Shown here in pieces: positions 17,070-26,038 of a stretch of DNA of 37,500 bases. Source of the stretch: Fuerstiella sp. (lineage in GTDB: Bacteria; Planctomycetota; Planctomycetia; Planctomycetales; Planctomycetaceae); contig JALHMY010000081.1 of the NCBI GenBank assembly GCA_022843805.1, positions 7,864 to 45,363 of the forward strand, in the 5' to 3' direction. Every line of letters begins with the position of its first letter. The first letter of the stretch is position 1. Made by a program: the position numbers and the translations under genes. The notes beneath the pieces were generated by a model, which searched no databases, had not been told where the DNA came from, and saw nothing but the letters and a program-made list of their open reading frames with translations.

Positions 17070-17330
17070 AGGGCGGAGTTCCAAAAACCGCAGGTTCAGA
17101 ACCGAAACTCGAGTTACGGACTGCAGAATTTGCCGGGTGGAGGCGTGGGAGGCGGTGTTTCTGTCGCTCATTCATGAGAATCGGCGAAAGAGAACACGCC
17201 GCTGAGTCGTTGCAGGTTAGGGGTGTCGTTCTATAATCCGCCCGTGCTGGCGTTTTTAATCCGACTGCCGAAGCTGTCGATGATGGGATGGTTACTTAGT
17301 CTTCTTCTTTTTTGAAGGAGGAGCGTCGTC

Positions 17331-18095
17331 TTGAACGCTCTCGTTCGCATTCTGAGCCTTCCTGCCTGTTGTCTTGCAAAAGTGCCCGGGCTAGGCCCGC
17401 TGGTGCGTGCAGCATCTACTTCAGTTGGCCAGAAAGTTGTCATGGCGATCACTGGCCTGGCACTCTGTGGTTTTCTTGTCGCGCATCTGGCAGGCAATTT
17501 GAAACTGTTTGCCGGCGAAGCCGAATTTAACCATTATGCCGAAACGCTCCATAGTCTGGGGCCTCTGCTGGCGATCGCCGAAATTGGGCTGTTTGCCGTC
17601 TTCGTGGCTCACCTTGGCCTGGCTGTTTCGACAACCGCCATGAATCGTGCGGCTCGAGGAGCCAGCTATGAAATGAAGGAAAGCAAGCAGGAACACTTTG
17701 CGTTACCCAAGGGTGGTGCTTCCAACTGGATGCTCCTGACGGGTGTACTGGTGCTCGGATTTCTGGTGATGCACATTGCCGATATGAAGCTGAAGCGAAA
17801 TCCTCTTGTGGATTATGGTCCTGCGATGCAGACGCCCGGTGATCCATCGGTGATGAGTGAGTTCAAAGTGGTGCGTCAGGTGCTGTCCAATCCGCCAAAT
17901 GCGATTGTCTATTTTATTGGTATCTTTGCTCTGGGCATTCATCTGACTCACGGCGTTCGCAGTGCATGTCAGTCGCTGGGGATCAATCATCCGCGATGGA
18001 ATTCGCTGCTGAAGAACTTCAGTCTGTTATTTGGCTGGGTGATTGCCGGTGGGTTCATCAGTCTGATCGCCTGGGGACTGGGAGCAGCCCGTTAG
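17331..18095 (+). CDS. sdhC: Succinate dehydrogenase cytochrome b558 subunit
   Basis: This 254-residue membrane subunit of complex II anchors SdhA and SdhB and passes electrons to the quinone pool. Five hydrophobic segments are visible, with haem-ligand type histidines in VAHLAGNLKLF, FVAHLGLAVS, LVMHIADMKL and GIHLTHGVRSA. The start is TTG at 17331, nine bases after a strong GAAGGAGG; there is no suitable ATG near it. The order C-A-B with a single anchor subunit is the b558 type, as in Bacillus, Bacteroidetes and planctomycetes. It is the first gene of the operon. Confidence 0.9.
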   Translation: MNALVRILSLPACCLAKVPGLGPLVRAASTSVGQKVVMAITGLALCGFLVAHLAGNLKLFAGEAEFNHYAETLHSLGPLLAIAEIGLFAVFVAHLGLAVSTTAMNRAARGASYEMKESKQEHFALPKGGASNWMLLTGVLVLGFLVMHIADMKLKRNPLVDYGPAMQTPGDPSVMSEFKVVRQVLSNPPNAIVYFIGIFALGIHLTHGVRSACQSLGINHPRWNSLLKNFSLLFGWVIAGGFISLIAWGLGAAR

Positions 18096-18180
18096 TGTGA
18101 AGTCACAGAGTTCTTTCGACGGCGATTTCCCTGGATTTTATTCATTCTTCTGCGATGTGAAGAAACGTTGAGGTTGTGCG

Positions 18181-20112
18181 ATGGTTCGCGTAGCAAGTGA
18201 AACGCTGAATTCGCGAGTTCCGGACGGCCCCATTCAGCAGAAATGGGACAAACACCGTTTCAACCTGAAGCTGGTGAATCCTGCGAACAAGCGCAAGTAC
18301 AGTGTCATTGTGGTGGGTACAGGGCTTGCCGGGGGTGCCGCGGCCGCATCTCTGGCGGAGCTTGGTTACCACGTCAATGCGTTCTGTTTTCAGGATAGTC
18401 CTCGCCGAGCCCACAGTATTGCGGCTCAGGGCGGGATCAACGCGGCCAAGAATTATCAGAACGACGGCGACAGTATCTGGCGGCTGTTCTACGACACCGT
18501 CAAGGGCGGAGATTATCGTGCTCGCGAGGCCAACGTTTATCGTCTGGCTCAGGTGAGCAACAATATTATTGACCAGTGTGTTGCTCAGGGAGTTCCATTT
18601 GCCCGTGAATACGGTGGTACTCTGGCAAATCGTTCCTTCGGCGGTGCTCAGGTTTCCCGCACGTTTTACTGCCGCGGGCAAACCGGACAGCAACTGTTGC
18701 TGGGCGCTTATCAGTCGATGATGCGTCAGGTGGGCCTGGGTAAAGTCAATCTGTTCGCTCGCCGTGAAATGATGGATCTGATTGTTGTCGACGGGGTGGC
18801 CCGGGGCATCGTGGTCCGCAATATGGTGACCGGTCAGTTTGAGGTCCATACGGCCGATGCCGTGTGTTTGTGCACCGGTGGTTATGGCAATGTGTATTAC
18901 CTTTCCACCAATGCCAAGGGCTGCAACGTAACGGCAGCATGGCGATGTCATCGCCGAGGTGCCCTGTTTGCAAACCCCTGTTACACACAGATTCACCCCA
19001 CCTGCATTCCGGTGAGTGGTGATTATCAGTCCAAGCTGACTCTGATGAGCGAAAGTCTGCGAAACGACGGACGCGTGTGGGTACCGAAGAAACCTGGCGA
19101 CAATCGAACGCCCGACCAGATTTCCGATGAGGAACGCGATTATTTTCTTGAGCGGCGATATCCATCGTATGGTAATCTGGCCCCTCGCGACATCTCATCT
19201 CGGGCCGCAAAGGAACGCTGCGATGCGGGTTACGGCGTCGGGCCGTCCGGACTGTCTGTCTATCTGGATTTCCGTGATGCAATACGTCGTGACGGGGAAG
19301 ACGTCATCCGTAAAAAATACGGCAATCTTTTCCACATGTATGAAAAGATCACAGCAGAAAATCCGTATCAGGTCCCGATGAGAATCTATCCGGCAGTCCA
19401 TTACACGATGGGCGGGCTGTGGGTGGATTACAACCTGATGAGCAACATCCCCGGCCTGTATGTTCTGGGTGAAGCCAACTTTTCGGATCATGGAGCGAAC
19501 CGGCTGGGCGCCAGTGCTCTGATGCAGGGCCTGTCAGATGGCTACTTCGTGATCCCGTACACGATTGGCGATCACCTGGCCACGTCAAAGCTGCCAAAGA
19601 TTTCGGCAGATCACCCGGCCTGTTTACAGGCAAAAAAGGATTCCGAGGACCGGATGACTCGTCTGCTAAATGTTGGCGGACGCAAATCGGTGGACTCCTT
19701 CCATCGGGACCTTGGCCACATTATGTGGGAGCTGTGTGGAATGGCTCGAACCAGGGCAGGACTGGAAAAGGCGATTGGTTCAATTCGCGATCTGCGTGAC
19801 CAGTACTGGAAGAACGTTCGAGTTCTCGGTTCAGGCAGTTCGCTGAATCAGAGTCTGGAAATGGCCGGACGTGTGGCTGACTTTATGGAATTTGGTGAAC
19901 TTCTGGCTCTGGATGCTCTGCATCGCGAAGAATCGTGTGGAGGTCACTTCCGTGAGGAGTACCAGACGGAAGATGGTGAAGCCAAACGAAACGATGCCGA
20001 TTATTCGTATGTGGCTGCCTGGGACTTCAGGGGTCCTGGTGAAGAACCAGCTCTTTACAAAGAACCGCTGACATTTGCTGACGTGCTGCCCTCAACGAGG
20101 AGTTATAAGTAA
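18181..20112 (+). CDS. sdhA: Succinate dehydrogenase flavoprotein subunit
   Basis: This 643-residue protein oxidises succinate to fumarate in the TCA cycle with covalent FAD. The dinucleotide motif VIVVGTGLAGGAAAASLAEL lies near residues 42-61, and AHSIAAQGGINAAKNY carries the His for FAD attachment. The catalytic region has HPTCIPVSG and RDISSRAAKE, and the C-terminal part has YTMGGLWVDYN and GANRLGASALMQG. Its length fits the long SdhA type of b558 complexes. It lies 85 bp after sdhC and two bases before sdhB. Confidence 0.95.
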   Translation: MVRVASETLNSRVPDGPIQQKWDKHRFNLKLVNPANKRKYSVIVVGTGLAGGAAAASLAELGYHVNAFCFQDSPRRAHSIAAQGGINAAKNYQNDGDSIWRLFYDTVKGGDYRAREANVYRLAQVSNNIIDQCVAQGVPFAREYGGTLANRSFGGAQVSRTFYCRGQTGQQLLLGAYQSMMRQVGLGKVNLFARREMMDLIVVDGVARGIVVRNMVTGQFEVHTADAVCLCTGGYGNVYYLSTNAKGCNVTAAWRCHRRGALFANPCYTQIHPTCIPVSGDYQSKLTLMSESLRNDGRVWVPKKPGDNRTPDQISDEERDYFLERRYPSYGNLAPRDISSRAAKERCDAGYGVGPSGLSVYLDFRDAIRRDGEDVIRKKYGNLFHMYEKITAENPYQVPMRIYPAVHYTMGGLWVDYNLMSNIPGLYVLGEANFSDHGANRLGASALMQGLSDGYFVIPYTIGDHLATSKLPKISADHPACLQAKKDSEDRMTRLLNVGGRKSVDSFHRDLGHIMWELCGMARTRAGLEKAIGSIRDLRDQYWKNVRVLGSGSSLNQSLEMAGRVADFMEFGELLALDALHREESCGGHFREEYQTEDGEAKRNDADYSYVAAWDFRGPGEEPALYKEPLTFADVLPSTRSYK

Positions 20113-20114
20113 TC

Positions 20115-20879
20115 ATGAGCGGGAATCTGCTGAATCTGACTCTTCGCGTCTGGCGTCAGCCGGGGCCGGGTGCAAAAGGCGCCTTCCGAAATTACAAACT
20201 CTCCGGCGTCAGTACTCACATGTCCTTCCTTGAGATGCTGGACGTGCTGAACGAAAGTCTGACGCAGGCGGGCGAAGAGCCTGTTGCGTTTGACCACGAC
20301 TGCCGCGAAGGTATCTGCGGCATGTGCAGCCTGATGATTAACGGACAGGCTCATGGCCCGGACAAGGGAACTACAACCTGTCAGCTGCATATGCGGCGAT
20401 TTCGGGATGGCGATACGATCGTCATTGAACCGTGGCGAGCTGCCGCTTTTCCGGTGCTGCGCGACCTGGTTGTCGATCGTTCTGCGTTCGATCGGATCAT
20501 TTCTGCAGGCGGTTTCGTGTCCGTCAATACGGGAAATGCCCCGGATGGGAATGCGATTCCAGTTCCCGGGCATCGCCAGGAGCTGGCGATGGACGCCGCT
20601 TCCTGCATCGGTTGTGGTGCCTGTGTGGCAGCATGCAAGAATGCATCCGCCATGCTGTTCGTGTCTGCAAAAGTGTCTCAGCTGGCCATCCTGCCTCAGG
20701 GTACACCCGAACGAAACGCGCGAGTGGTGAAGATGGTGGCTCAGATGGACAAGGAAGGTTTTGGTTCCTGCACGAATACGTCAGAATGCGAAGCGGCCTG
20801 CCCTGCTGAAATTTCTGTTTCCAATATTGCCCGACTGAATCGGGAATACGTGCAGGCTGCCATGACAGCGGACTTCTGA
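20115..20879 (+). CDS. sdhB: Succinate dehydrogenase iron-sulfur subunit
   Basis: This 254-residue protein relays electrons from FAD to the membrane subunit. The N-terminal [2Fe-2S] ligands are in CREGICGMCSLMI with a further Cys in TTTCQLHMR. The C-terminal clusters use CIGCGACVAAC and SCTNTSECEAACP. The stop is followed after two bases by the gcvT start, so the operon continues into glycine cleavage. Confidence 0.95.
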   Translation: MSGNLLNLTLRVWRQPGPGAKGAFRNYKLSGVSTHMSFLEMLDVLNESLTQAGEEPVAFDHDCREGICGMCSLMINGQAHGPDKGTTTCQLHMRRFRDGDTIVIEPWRAAAFPVLRDLVVDRSAFDRIISAGGFVSVNTGNAPDGNAIPVPGHRQELAMDAASCIGCGACVAACKNASAMLFVSAKVSQLAILPQGTPERNARVVKMVAQMDKEGFGSCTNTSECEAACPAEISVSNIARLNREYVQAAMTADF

Positions 20880-20881
20880 TC

Positions 20882-21970
20882 ATGGACAAGACTCCGCTAA
20901 ACTCCTGGCACCATGACCATAAGGCTCGAATGGTGGATTTTGCAGGCTGGGAAATGCCAGTCCTGTATAACTCCATTGTGGACGAACATCTGGCAGTGCG
21001 TAAAGCCGTCGGTCTGTTCGACATTTCGCACATGGGACGACTGGAGTTTCGCGGCCCCGCGGCTGAAGACTTCCTCAACCAGATACTCACCAACGATGCC
21101 ACAAAGTTGAAAGCTGGCGATATCCGCTACTCTCTGGTGTGTCGACCGGACGGAGGCATTCTGGACGATGTGCTGATCTATCGGCTTTGCGATCGGTGGG
21201 TTTTGGTGGTCAATGCATCGAACCGGGAAAAGATCGTAGCGTGGATAAACCAGCAATCGGGGTTTCGCGATGTCGATTTTGAAGATCAGACTCATTCCAC
21301 AGCTATGATCGCTGTCCAGGGACCCTCGTCTGTCAAACTGATGCACAGGCTAACCGGGCAGGACTTGTCTGCCATGAAGTATTATTCAGGACAGGATCTT
21401 CAGTATTCGGGAACTGCCGGGCTTGTTTCCCGAACCGGATACACGGGAGAAGACGGATTTGAGCTGACAGTTCCGGCGGCTGATGCGTTAAGGATCTGGC
21501 AGTCACTGATGGATTTGGGTGAAGAGTCTTGTATTGCTGCAGCTGGCCTTGGCTGCCGTGATACTCTTCGCCTGGAAGCGGCAATGCCGCTTTATGGACA
21601 TGAGCTGACAGAATCAATTGATCCTCTAACTGCCGGACTGGGATTTGCGGTCAGGCTGCAGAAGTCGGACTTCATTGGTAAGCAGGCGATTTTGACTGTT
21701 CAAAAGAATCAGCCACCTCAGGTTCGCATTGGCATGGTTCTCGACGGTCGACGAATCGCGCGGGAAGAAACTCCTGTGATGGCGGACGGACGAGTGATTG
21801 GCCGAGTCACATCGGGAACATTTTCTCCCACGCTTCAGCAGACGATTGCCATGGCGTACGTTGATCGGACTTATTCCGCCCCGGGCCAGGAAGTGCAGGT
21901 TGACCTTCGCGGAACGCAGGTTGCGGCAAGGGTTACATCGCTGCCATTTTATAAGCGATCGGACGGATAG
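20882..21970 (+). CDS. gcvT: Aminomethyltransferase (glycine cleavage system T protein)
   Basis: This 362-residue protein transfers the aminomethyl carbon from the H-protein lipoyl arm to tetrahydrofolate and releases ammonia. Motifs are MVDFAGWEMPVLY, FDISHMGRLEF, DDVLIYRL, the folate-binding SRTGYTGEDGFELTVP, and FIGKQAI. Length and ends are normal. It starts two bases after sdhB. No glycine riboswitch or other gcv gene is next to it, so its expression seems tied to sdh rather than to glycine. Confidence 0.95.
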   Translation: MDKTPLNSWHHDHKARMVDFAGWEMPVLYNSIVDEHLAVRKAVGLFDISHMGRLEFRGPAAEDFLNQILTNDATKLKAGDIRYSLVCRPDGGILDDVLIYRLCDRWVLVVNASNREKIVAWINQQSGFRDVDFEDQTHSTAMIAVQGPSSVKLMHRLTGQDLSAMKYYSGQDLQYSGTAGLVSRTGYTGEDGFELTVPAADALRIWQSLMDLGEESCIAAAGLGCRDTLRLEAAMPLYGHELTESIDPLTAGLGFAVRLQKSDFIGKQAILTVQKNQPPQVRIGMVLDGRRIAREETPVMADGRVIGRVTSGTFSPTLQQTIAMAYVDRTYSAPGQEVQVDLRGTQVAARVTSLPFYKRSDG

Positions 21971-22205
21971 ACCTGTTTTCAGAGTCCAGCGCAATTTCTG
22001 TAATTTCCCACTGAATTTTCTCAATCTGAAAATCGCCCTCGTTCGCCCTGCTGTGTCGGAATCGCTGTTCCGAAGTTTGACACTTGCCGCTACATTTCAG
22101 TTTCAGGGACCCGGCTGAGGCTCCGTTGATGCGGCGGAATGTCAGGCGGTCATCAGATCAAAAGTGTCAGGGACTCCGGTCCTCAGGTCTCAGGAACAGG
22201 CGAAC

Positions 22206-22484
22206 ATGGCGGATCGGGATTACAGCCAGTACCAGCAAAAGGTTATACAGCGGTACTACGAAAACAAGGATCAGATTGACGAGCAGCGACTGAGCGAACT
22301 GGTCACGAACCTGTATCTGGCTCCTCCCAAAAAACAGGCCAAAATGTGGGAATCAGCCCGGGAGCTGATGGAGCGAATGAAACTGCCGGTGGCCCGCATC
22401 GAGCATGTTATGGCAGCGAAAGACGCAGCGGTGCTGGCTAAAGTCGTGGAAGAGCTTCAAAAGGGTGTTTTGAAACGAGGCTAG
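22206..22484 (+). CDS. Small conserved-looking charged protein, function unknown
   Basis: This protein has 92 residues from ATG 22206 (MADRDYSQYQQKVIQRYYEN); a GTG at 22164 would add 14 residues that look non-coding. It is helical and highly charged, with QRLSELVTNLYLAPPKKQAK and WESARELMERMKLPVARIEH. There is no signal peptide or membrane segment, so it is cytosolic. It ends three bases before the GT4 start and is likely in one transcript with it. The text looks like a genuine planctomycete hypothetical, but I do not recognise a domain. The gap 21971-22205 is otherwise empty. Confidence 0.75.
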   Translation: MADRDYSQYQQKVIQRYYENKDQIDEQRLSELVTNLYLAPPKKQAKMWESARELMERMKLPVARIEHVMAAKDAAVLAKVVEELQKGVLKRG

Positions 22485-22487
22485 TGA

Positions 22488-23627
22488 ATGGCCAGTCACC
22501 CGCTTACGGTTTTGCAGATTCTGCCTGCCCTCGAAGGTGGCGGAGTGGAACGCGGTGTGCTCGAAACGGCGGAAGCACTGGCGGCTGCTGGTCATCGATC
22601 GCTGGTGATCTCGCGCGGCGGACGACTGGTGGCTGAACTGGAGCGTCAGGGATCACGGCACATCAGCTGTCCGATTGGCACCAAGTCTCCGCTGACCCTC
22701 CGCTGGGTACCATGGCTCCGACAGATCATGTTGCGTGAACGAGTGAACGTGATTGATGTTCATTCGCGCTGGCCTGCATGGATGACATATCTGGCATGGA
22801 AAAGCCTCGCTGCGCCGATCCGACCTCGACTGGTTTCCACCTTCCATGGACTCCATTCTGTCAGCAGATACAGCCGAATCATGGGTTGCGGCGAACGCGT
22901 GATTGTCGTCTCGGAAACCATGCGACAGCATGTTCTGGAGAATTATCCGGATCTCTCGCCCGACCGCATGGTGCTCATACCTCGTGGCGTTGACCCTGGG
23001 GAATTTCCTCGGGGATTTTCGCCCGACGGAAAATGGAAGACCGATTTCTTCCGGCAGTACCCTCAGTTGCAGGGACGCCCGCTTGTGACACTGCCCGGCC
23101 GAATTACGCGGCTCAAGGGACACGGTGATTTTCTTCTGATACTGGCTCGTCTGCGGGAAGCAGGCGTTTCGGCACATGGCCTGATCGTCGGTTCTGCCAC
23201 GCAGGAGAACTCGCGATATCTGCAGGACCTGCAGCTGCAAATCGAACGGCTGCAACTTGAAGACTGCGTGACGTTCACCGGACATCGCAGTGATATCAAA
23301 GAGATCTATGCGATTTCGAAAGTGGTTGTTTCGCTGTCAAAAAAGCCGGAATCATTTGGCCGAACGGCCGCCGAATCCTTATCGATTGGCACACCAGTTG
23401 CCGGTTATAGCCATGGGGGAATTGGCGAGATTCTGAACCAGCAGTTCCCCGAAGGTGCCGTCCCCTTTCGAGACATTGATGCGGCAGTGAAAGCAATCAC
23501 GGCGATTTTGCAGTCGCCGGTCACACCGGCCGTGGGGGAGAACTGTTTTCACAAATCACAGATGCTCGCAGATACTCTGCGGGTTTACGAAGATCTCTGC
23601 GCCCCGGGACGGCGAGCAGTCGCATGA
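22488..23627 (+). CDS. GT4-family glycosyltransferase
   Basis: This 379-residue cytosolic enzyme has a GT-B fold. The N-terminal loop LPALEGGGVERGVLETAEAL and AAGHRSLVISRGG are typical of GT4 acceptor domains. The C-terminal donor domain has PGRITRLKGHGDFL, VTFTGHRSDIKEIYAISKVV and the E-x7-E motif PESFGRTAAESLSIGTPVAG. It probably adds a hexose during surface polysaccharide or lipopolysaccharide assembly. It overlaps the next gene by ATGA. Confidence 0.9.
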   Translation: MASHPLTVLQILPALEGGGVERGVLETAEALAAAGHRSLVISRGGRLVAELERQGSRHISCPIGTKSPLTLRWVPWLRQIMLRERVNVIDVHSRWPAWMTYLAWKSLAAPIRPRLVSTFHGLHSVSRYSRIMGCGERVIVVSETMRQHVLENYPDLSPDRMVLIPRGVDPGEFPRGFSPDGKWKTDFFRQYPQLQGRPLVTLPGRITRLKGHGDFLLILARLREAGVSAHGLIVGSATQENSRYLQDLQLQIERLQLEDCVTFTGHRSDIKEIYAISKVVVSLSKKPESFGRTAAESLSIGTPVAGYSHGGIGEILNQQFPEGAVPFRDIDAAVKAITAILQSPVTPAVGENCFHKSQMLADTLRVYEDLCAPGRRAVA

Positions 23628-24925
23628 CGAGCGAGGAATGCTCAAATAGCGGCCCGGTGAAACAACTCGATGTTTGCCTGCAGCGATTGCTGAACGGACC
23701 ATGGCGATTTATTCAGCTTCGAGGAGAACCGATTAGTGCGGCCGATATTGTTCCGATTGAGAAGGCCGGTGATTCTGACGTTGATCTTCTGGGTAATGCC
23801 GAGTCGATCCGGAAGCTTTTGAAGGATGCCTTTGAGTGGGTGAGGTCGGGAGATTGTCATCTTCGATTTCGATGCACTCGGTCGGGAAAACGTGAACTGA
23901 CATTCTTCTCCACGGATGGTCAGTACGCATTGCGACTGGACCTGTGGATTGAAATTCCTCAGTTGAATCACGGAAGCCATTTTCTGACGTTTGACGATTG
24001 CGCTGCAGAGCCTGGTCACCATCAAAGTGTGGAACGACTGCCGCCGGGCCTGGAAGCCTGTCTTTACATTCAGCATCTCGTCTGTAAACAACGAAATGTC
24101 ACAAGTCCCGCCGTGCTTCAGCGACTGGCCGTTTATGTGAATCAATGTCGCGAGCAGGGATTGACGCATCCTGAAATGTTGTTGCAACAGATTTTGCAGA
24201 CCGGAATGATTTCTGACGAATGCGATCAGCAGACATTTGAGTATACACAGAGAGCGTGTCGACCACAGGCAATGCGTCAATCGGTGCGAGGGCGTCTCCG
24301 TTCCCTGCGACAGAGCCTGCTGCGACCGCCTCGAAAACCCATGGTTGTGTCACTGATGGGATGTGACGGCACGGGTAAGACAAGTCTGGCAAACGAACTG
24401 CAGTCGAAACGTCCGGCCGACGTTCGCGTCATCACGGGCAAGCATCTGTATCGGAAATCGCTGACGTATAAACTGGCCGTCATTTTCCTGCGTCCGCTGA
24501 TTGCACGAACGCGTGACCGATTTGATGAGATGATTGCTCCATGGGCTTACTGGCGTGCCAGTCTGAGTCTGAGGTTCAGGCTGTTATTGAAGCGAAATAT
24601 TCGCCTGACGCTGATCGACCGTTCGCTGGCCGATTTTCTGATGACCGGACGCAAATCTGACCAGCCAACCTTTCATCAATGCGAATGGCTGAGCGAGTGG
24701 TTTGGGTGTCGAATTCCGGTGGTGCACTGCGTGGTCTCGCATGAACGGCTGATGGAGAGAAAGCAGGAAATCACAGTTCGGGGACACGCCATTTATGACG
24801 GACAAATGCTGGGGCACTTCACGAATCGCGTTCCAACCGATTATGTACTCTTTGGAAACAACGGCCCGCTGGACTCAGCCGCGATCACGCTTGGGCGGCT
24901 GCTTGAATCGATCAGACGGCAATAA
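23624..24925 (+). CDS. Nucleotidyltransferase-like domain fused to a thymidylate-kinase-like P-loop domain
   Basis: The protein has 433 residues. The N-terminal ~200 residues contain AGDSDVDLLG (Asp52, Asp54) and YALRLDLWIEI (Asp106), the spacing of a nucleotidyltransferase acid triad. From about 240 a P-loop kinase follows: VVSLMGCDGTGKTSLANELQ (Walker A 246-253), LTLIDRSLADFLMTGRKSD (DR motif) and VHCVVSHERLMERKQEI. The kinase half resembles thymidylate kinases, but the gene is coupled to a GT4 enzyme, so a phosphosugar or surface-polymer substrate is plausible. The TAA stop is immediately followed by the tandem array. Confidence 0.7.
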   Translation: MTSEECSNSGPVKQLDVCLQRLLNGPWRFIQLRGEPISAADIVPIEKAGDSDVDLLGNAESIRKLLKDAFEWVRSGDCHLRFRCTRSGKRELTFFSTDGQYALRLDLWIEIPQLNHGSHFLTFDDCAAEPGHHQSVERLPPGLEACLYIQHLVCKQRNVTSPAVLQRLAVYVNQCREQGLTHPEMLLQQILQTGMISDECDQQTFEYTQRACRPQAMRQSVRGRLRSLRQSLLRPPRKPMVVSLMGCDGTGKTSLANELQSKRPADVRVITGKHLYRKSLTYKLAVIFLRPLIARTRDRFDEMIAPWAYWRASLSLRFRLLLKRNIRLTLIDRSLADFLMTGRKSDQPTFHQCEWLSEWFGCRIPVVHCVVSHERLMERKQEITVRGHAIYDGQMLGHFTNRVPTDYVLFGNNGPLDSAAITLGRLLESIRRQ

Positions 24926-26036
24926 GGCGAGCGATGTGGCATCAGCCCACCGAGTGCGATTCTCCCCTGTGTTCGAATCACGGTGGCCGCACAGCAGATC
25001 GACTATTGGAGGGAGATCGGAACGGGAAACGCAGATTCGCAGGTGCGCGGACCTCGGAGGGCTCACGCCGCTCCGCTCGCCTGACCGCAAAGGCGAGCGG
25101 TGTGGCGTCAGCCCACCGAGTGCGATTTCCCCTGCGTTCAAATCGCGGTTGCCCCACAGCAGATTGGTTATTGGAGGGAGATCGGAACGGGAAACGCAGA
25201 TTCGCAGGTGCGCGGACCTCGGAGGGCTAACGCCGCTCCGCTCGCCAGGACGCAAAGGCGAGCGGTGTGGCGTCAGCCCACCGAGTGCGATTCTCCCTGC
25301 GTTCGAATCGCGGTTGCCGCACAGCAGATCGGTTATTGGAGGGAGATCGGAACGGAATCGCAGGTGCGCGGACCTCGGAGGGCTCACGCCGCTCCGCTCG
25401 CCAGGACGCAAAGGCGAGCGGTGTGGCGTCAGCCCACCGAGTGCGATTCTCCCTGAGCTCGAATCTCCGGATTGCCGCTCAGCAGATCGACTATTGGAGG
25501 GAGATCGGAACGGGAAACGCAGATTCGCAGGTGCGCGGACCTCGGAGGGCTAACGCCGCTCCGCTCGCCTGATCGCAAAGGCGAGCGGTGTGGCGTCAGC
25601 CCACCGAGTGCGATTCTCCCCTGCGTTCGAATCGCGGGTGGCCCCACAGCAGATCGGTTATTGGAGGGATGTTGGAACGCAGAATCGCAGGTGCGCGGAC
25701 CTCGGAGGGCTAACGCCGCTCCGCTCGCCAGGACGCAAAGGCGAGCGGTGTGGCGTCAGCCCACCGAGTGCGATTCTCCCCTGCGTTCAAATCGCGGTTG
25801 CCCCACAGCAGATCGACTATTGGAGGGAGATCGGAACGGGAAACGCAGATTCGCAGGTGCGCGGACCTCGGAGGGCTAACGCCGCTCCGCTCGCCTGATC
25901 GCAAAGGCGAGCGGTGTGGCGTCAGCCCACCGAGTGTGATTTCCTCTGCGTTCGAATCTCCGGTTGCCGCACAGAAGATTGGTTATTGGAGGGATGTTGG
26001 AACCGAAACCCAGGTGCGCGGACCTCGGAGGGCTCA
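24926..26036. repeat. Tandem array of seven ~156-167-bp hairpin units
   Basis: Units begin ggcgagcg(g/a)tgtggc at 24926, 25092, 25257, 25413, 25580, 25740 and 25906. Unit junctions fold: ggctcacgccgctccgctcg(cc) at 25381-25402, a 10-base loop, then ggcgagcggtgtggcgtcag(cc) at 25413-25434, 22-base arms with 3 mismatches. The array fills the whole space between two convergent genes, from the TAA at 24925 to within two bases of the stop at 26039. It resembles a BIME-like or bidirectional 3'-end structure. Long frames through it on both strands are repeat artefacts. Confidence 0.95.
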
Positions 26037-26038
26037 CT

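Noticed and set aside
16905..17177. 90-residue frame upstream of sdhC
   Set aside because: It overlaps the MITE-like element, several frames are open at once, and the Gly-rich end is low complexity.
20700..20882. Glycine riboswitch ahead of gcvT
   Set aside because: There is no room: gcvT starts two bases after sdhB, and no tandem glycine aptamer is visible.
24926..26036. CRISPR array or repeat-protein gene
   Set aside because: Units are ~160 bp with no short repeat/unique spacer pattern, no cas genes are present, and the open frames are shared by several frames on both strands.
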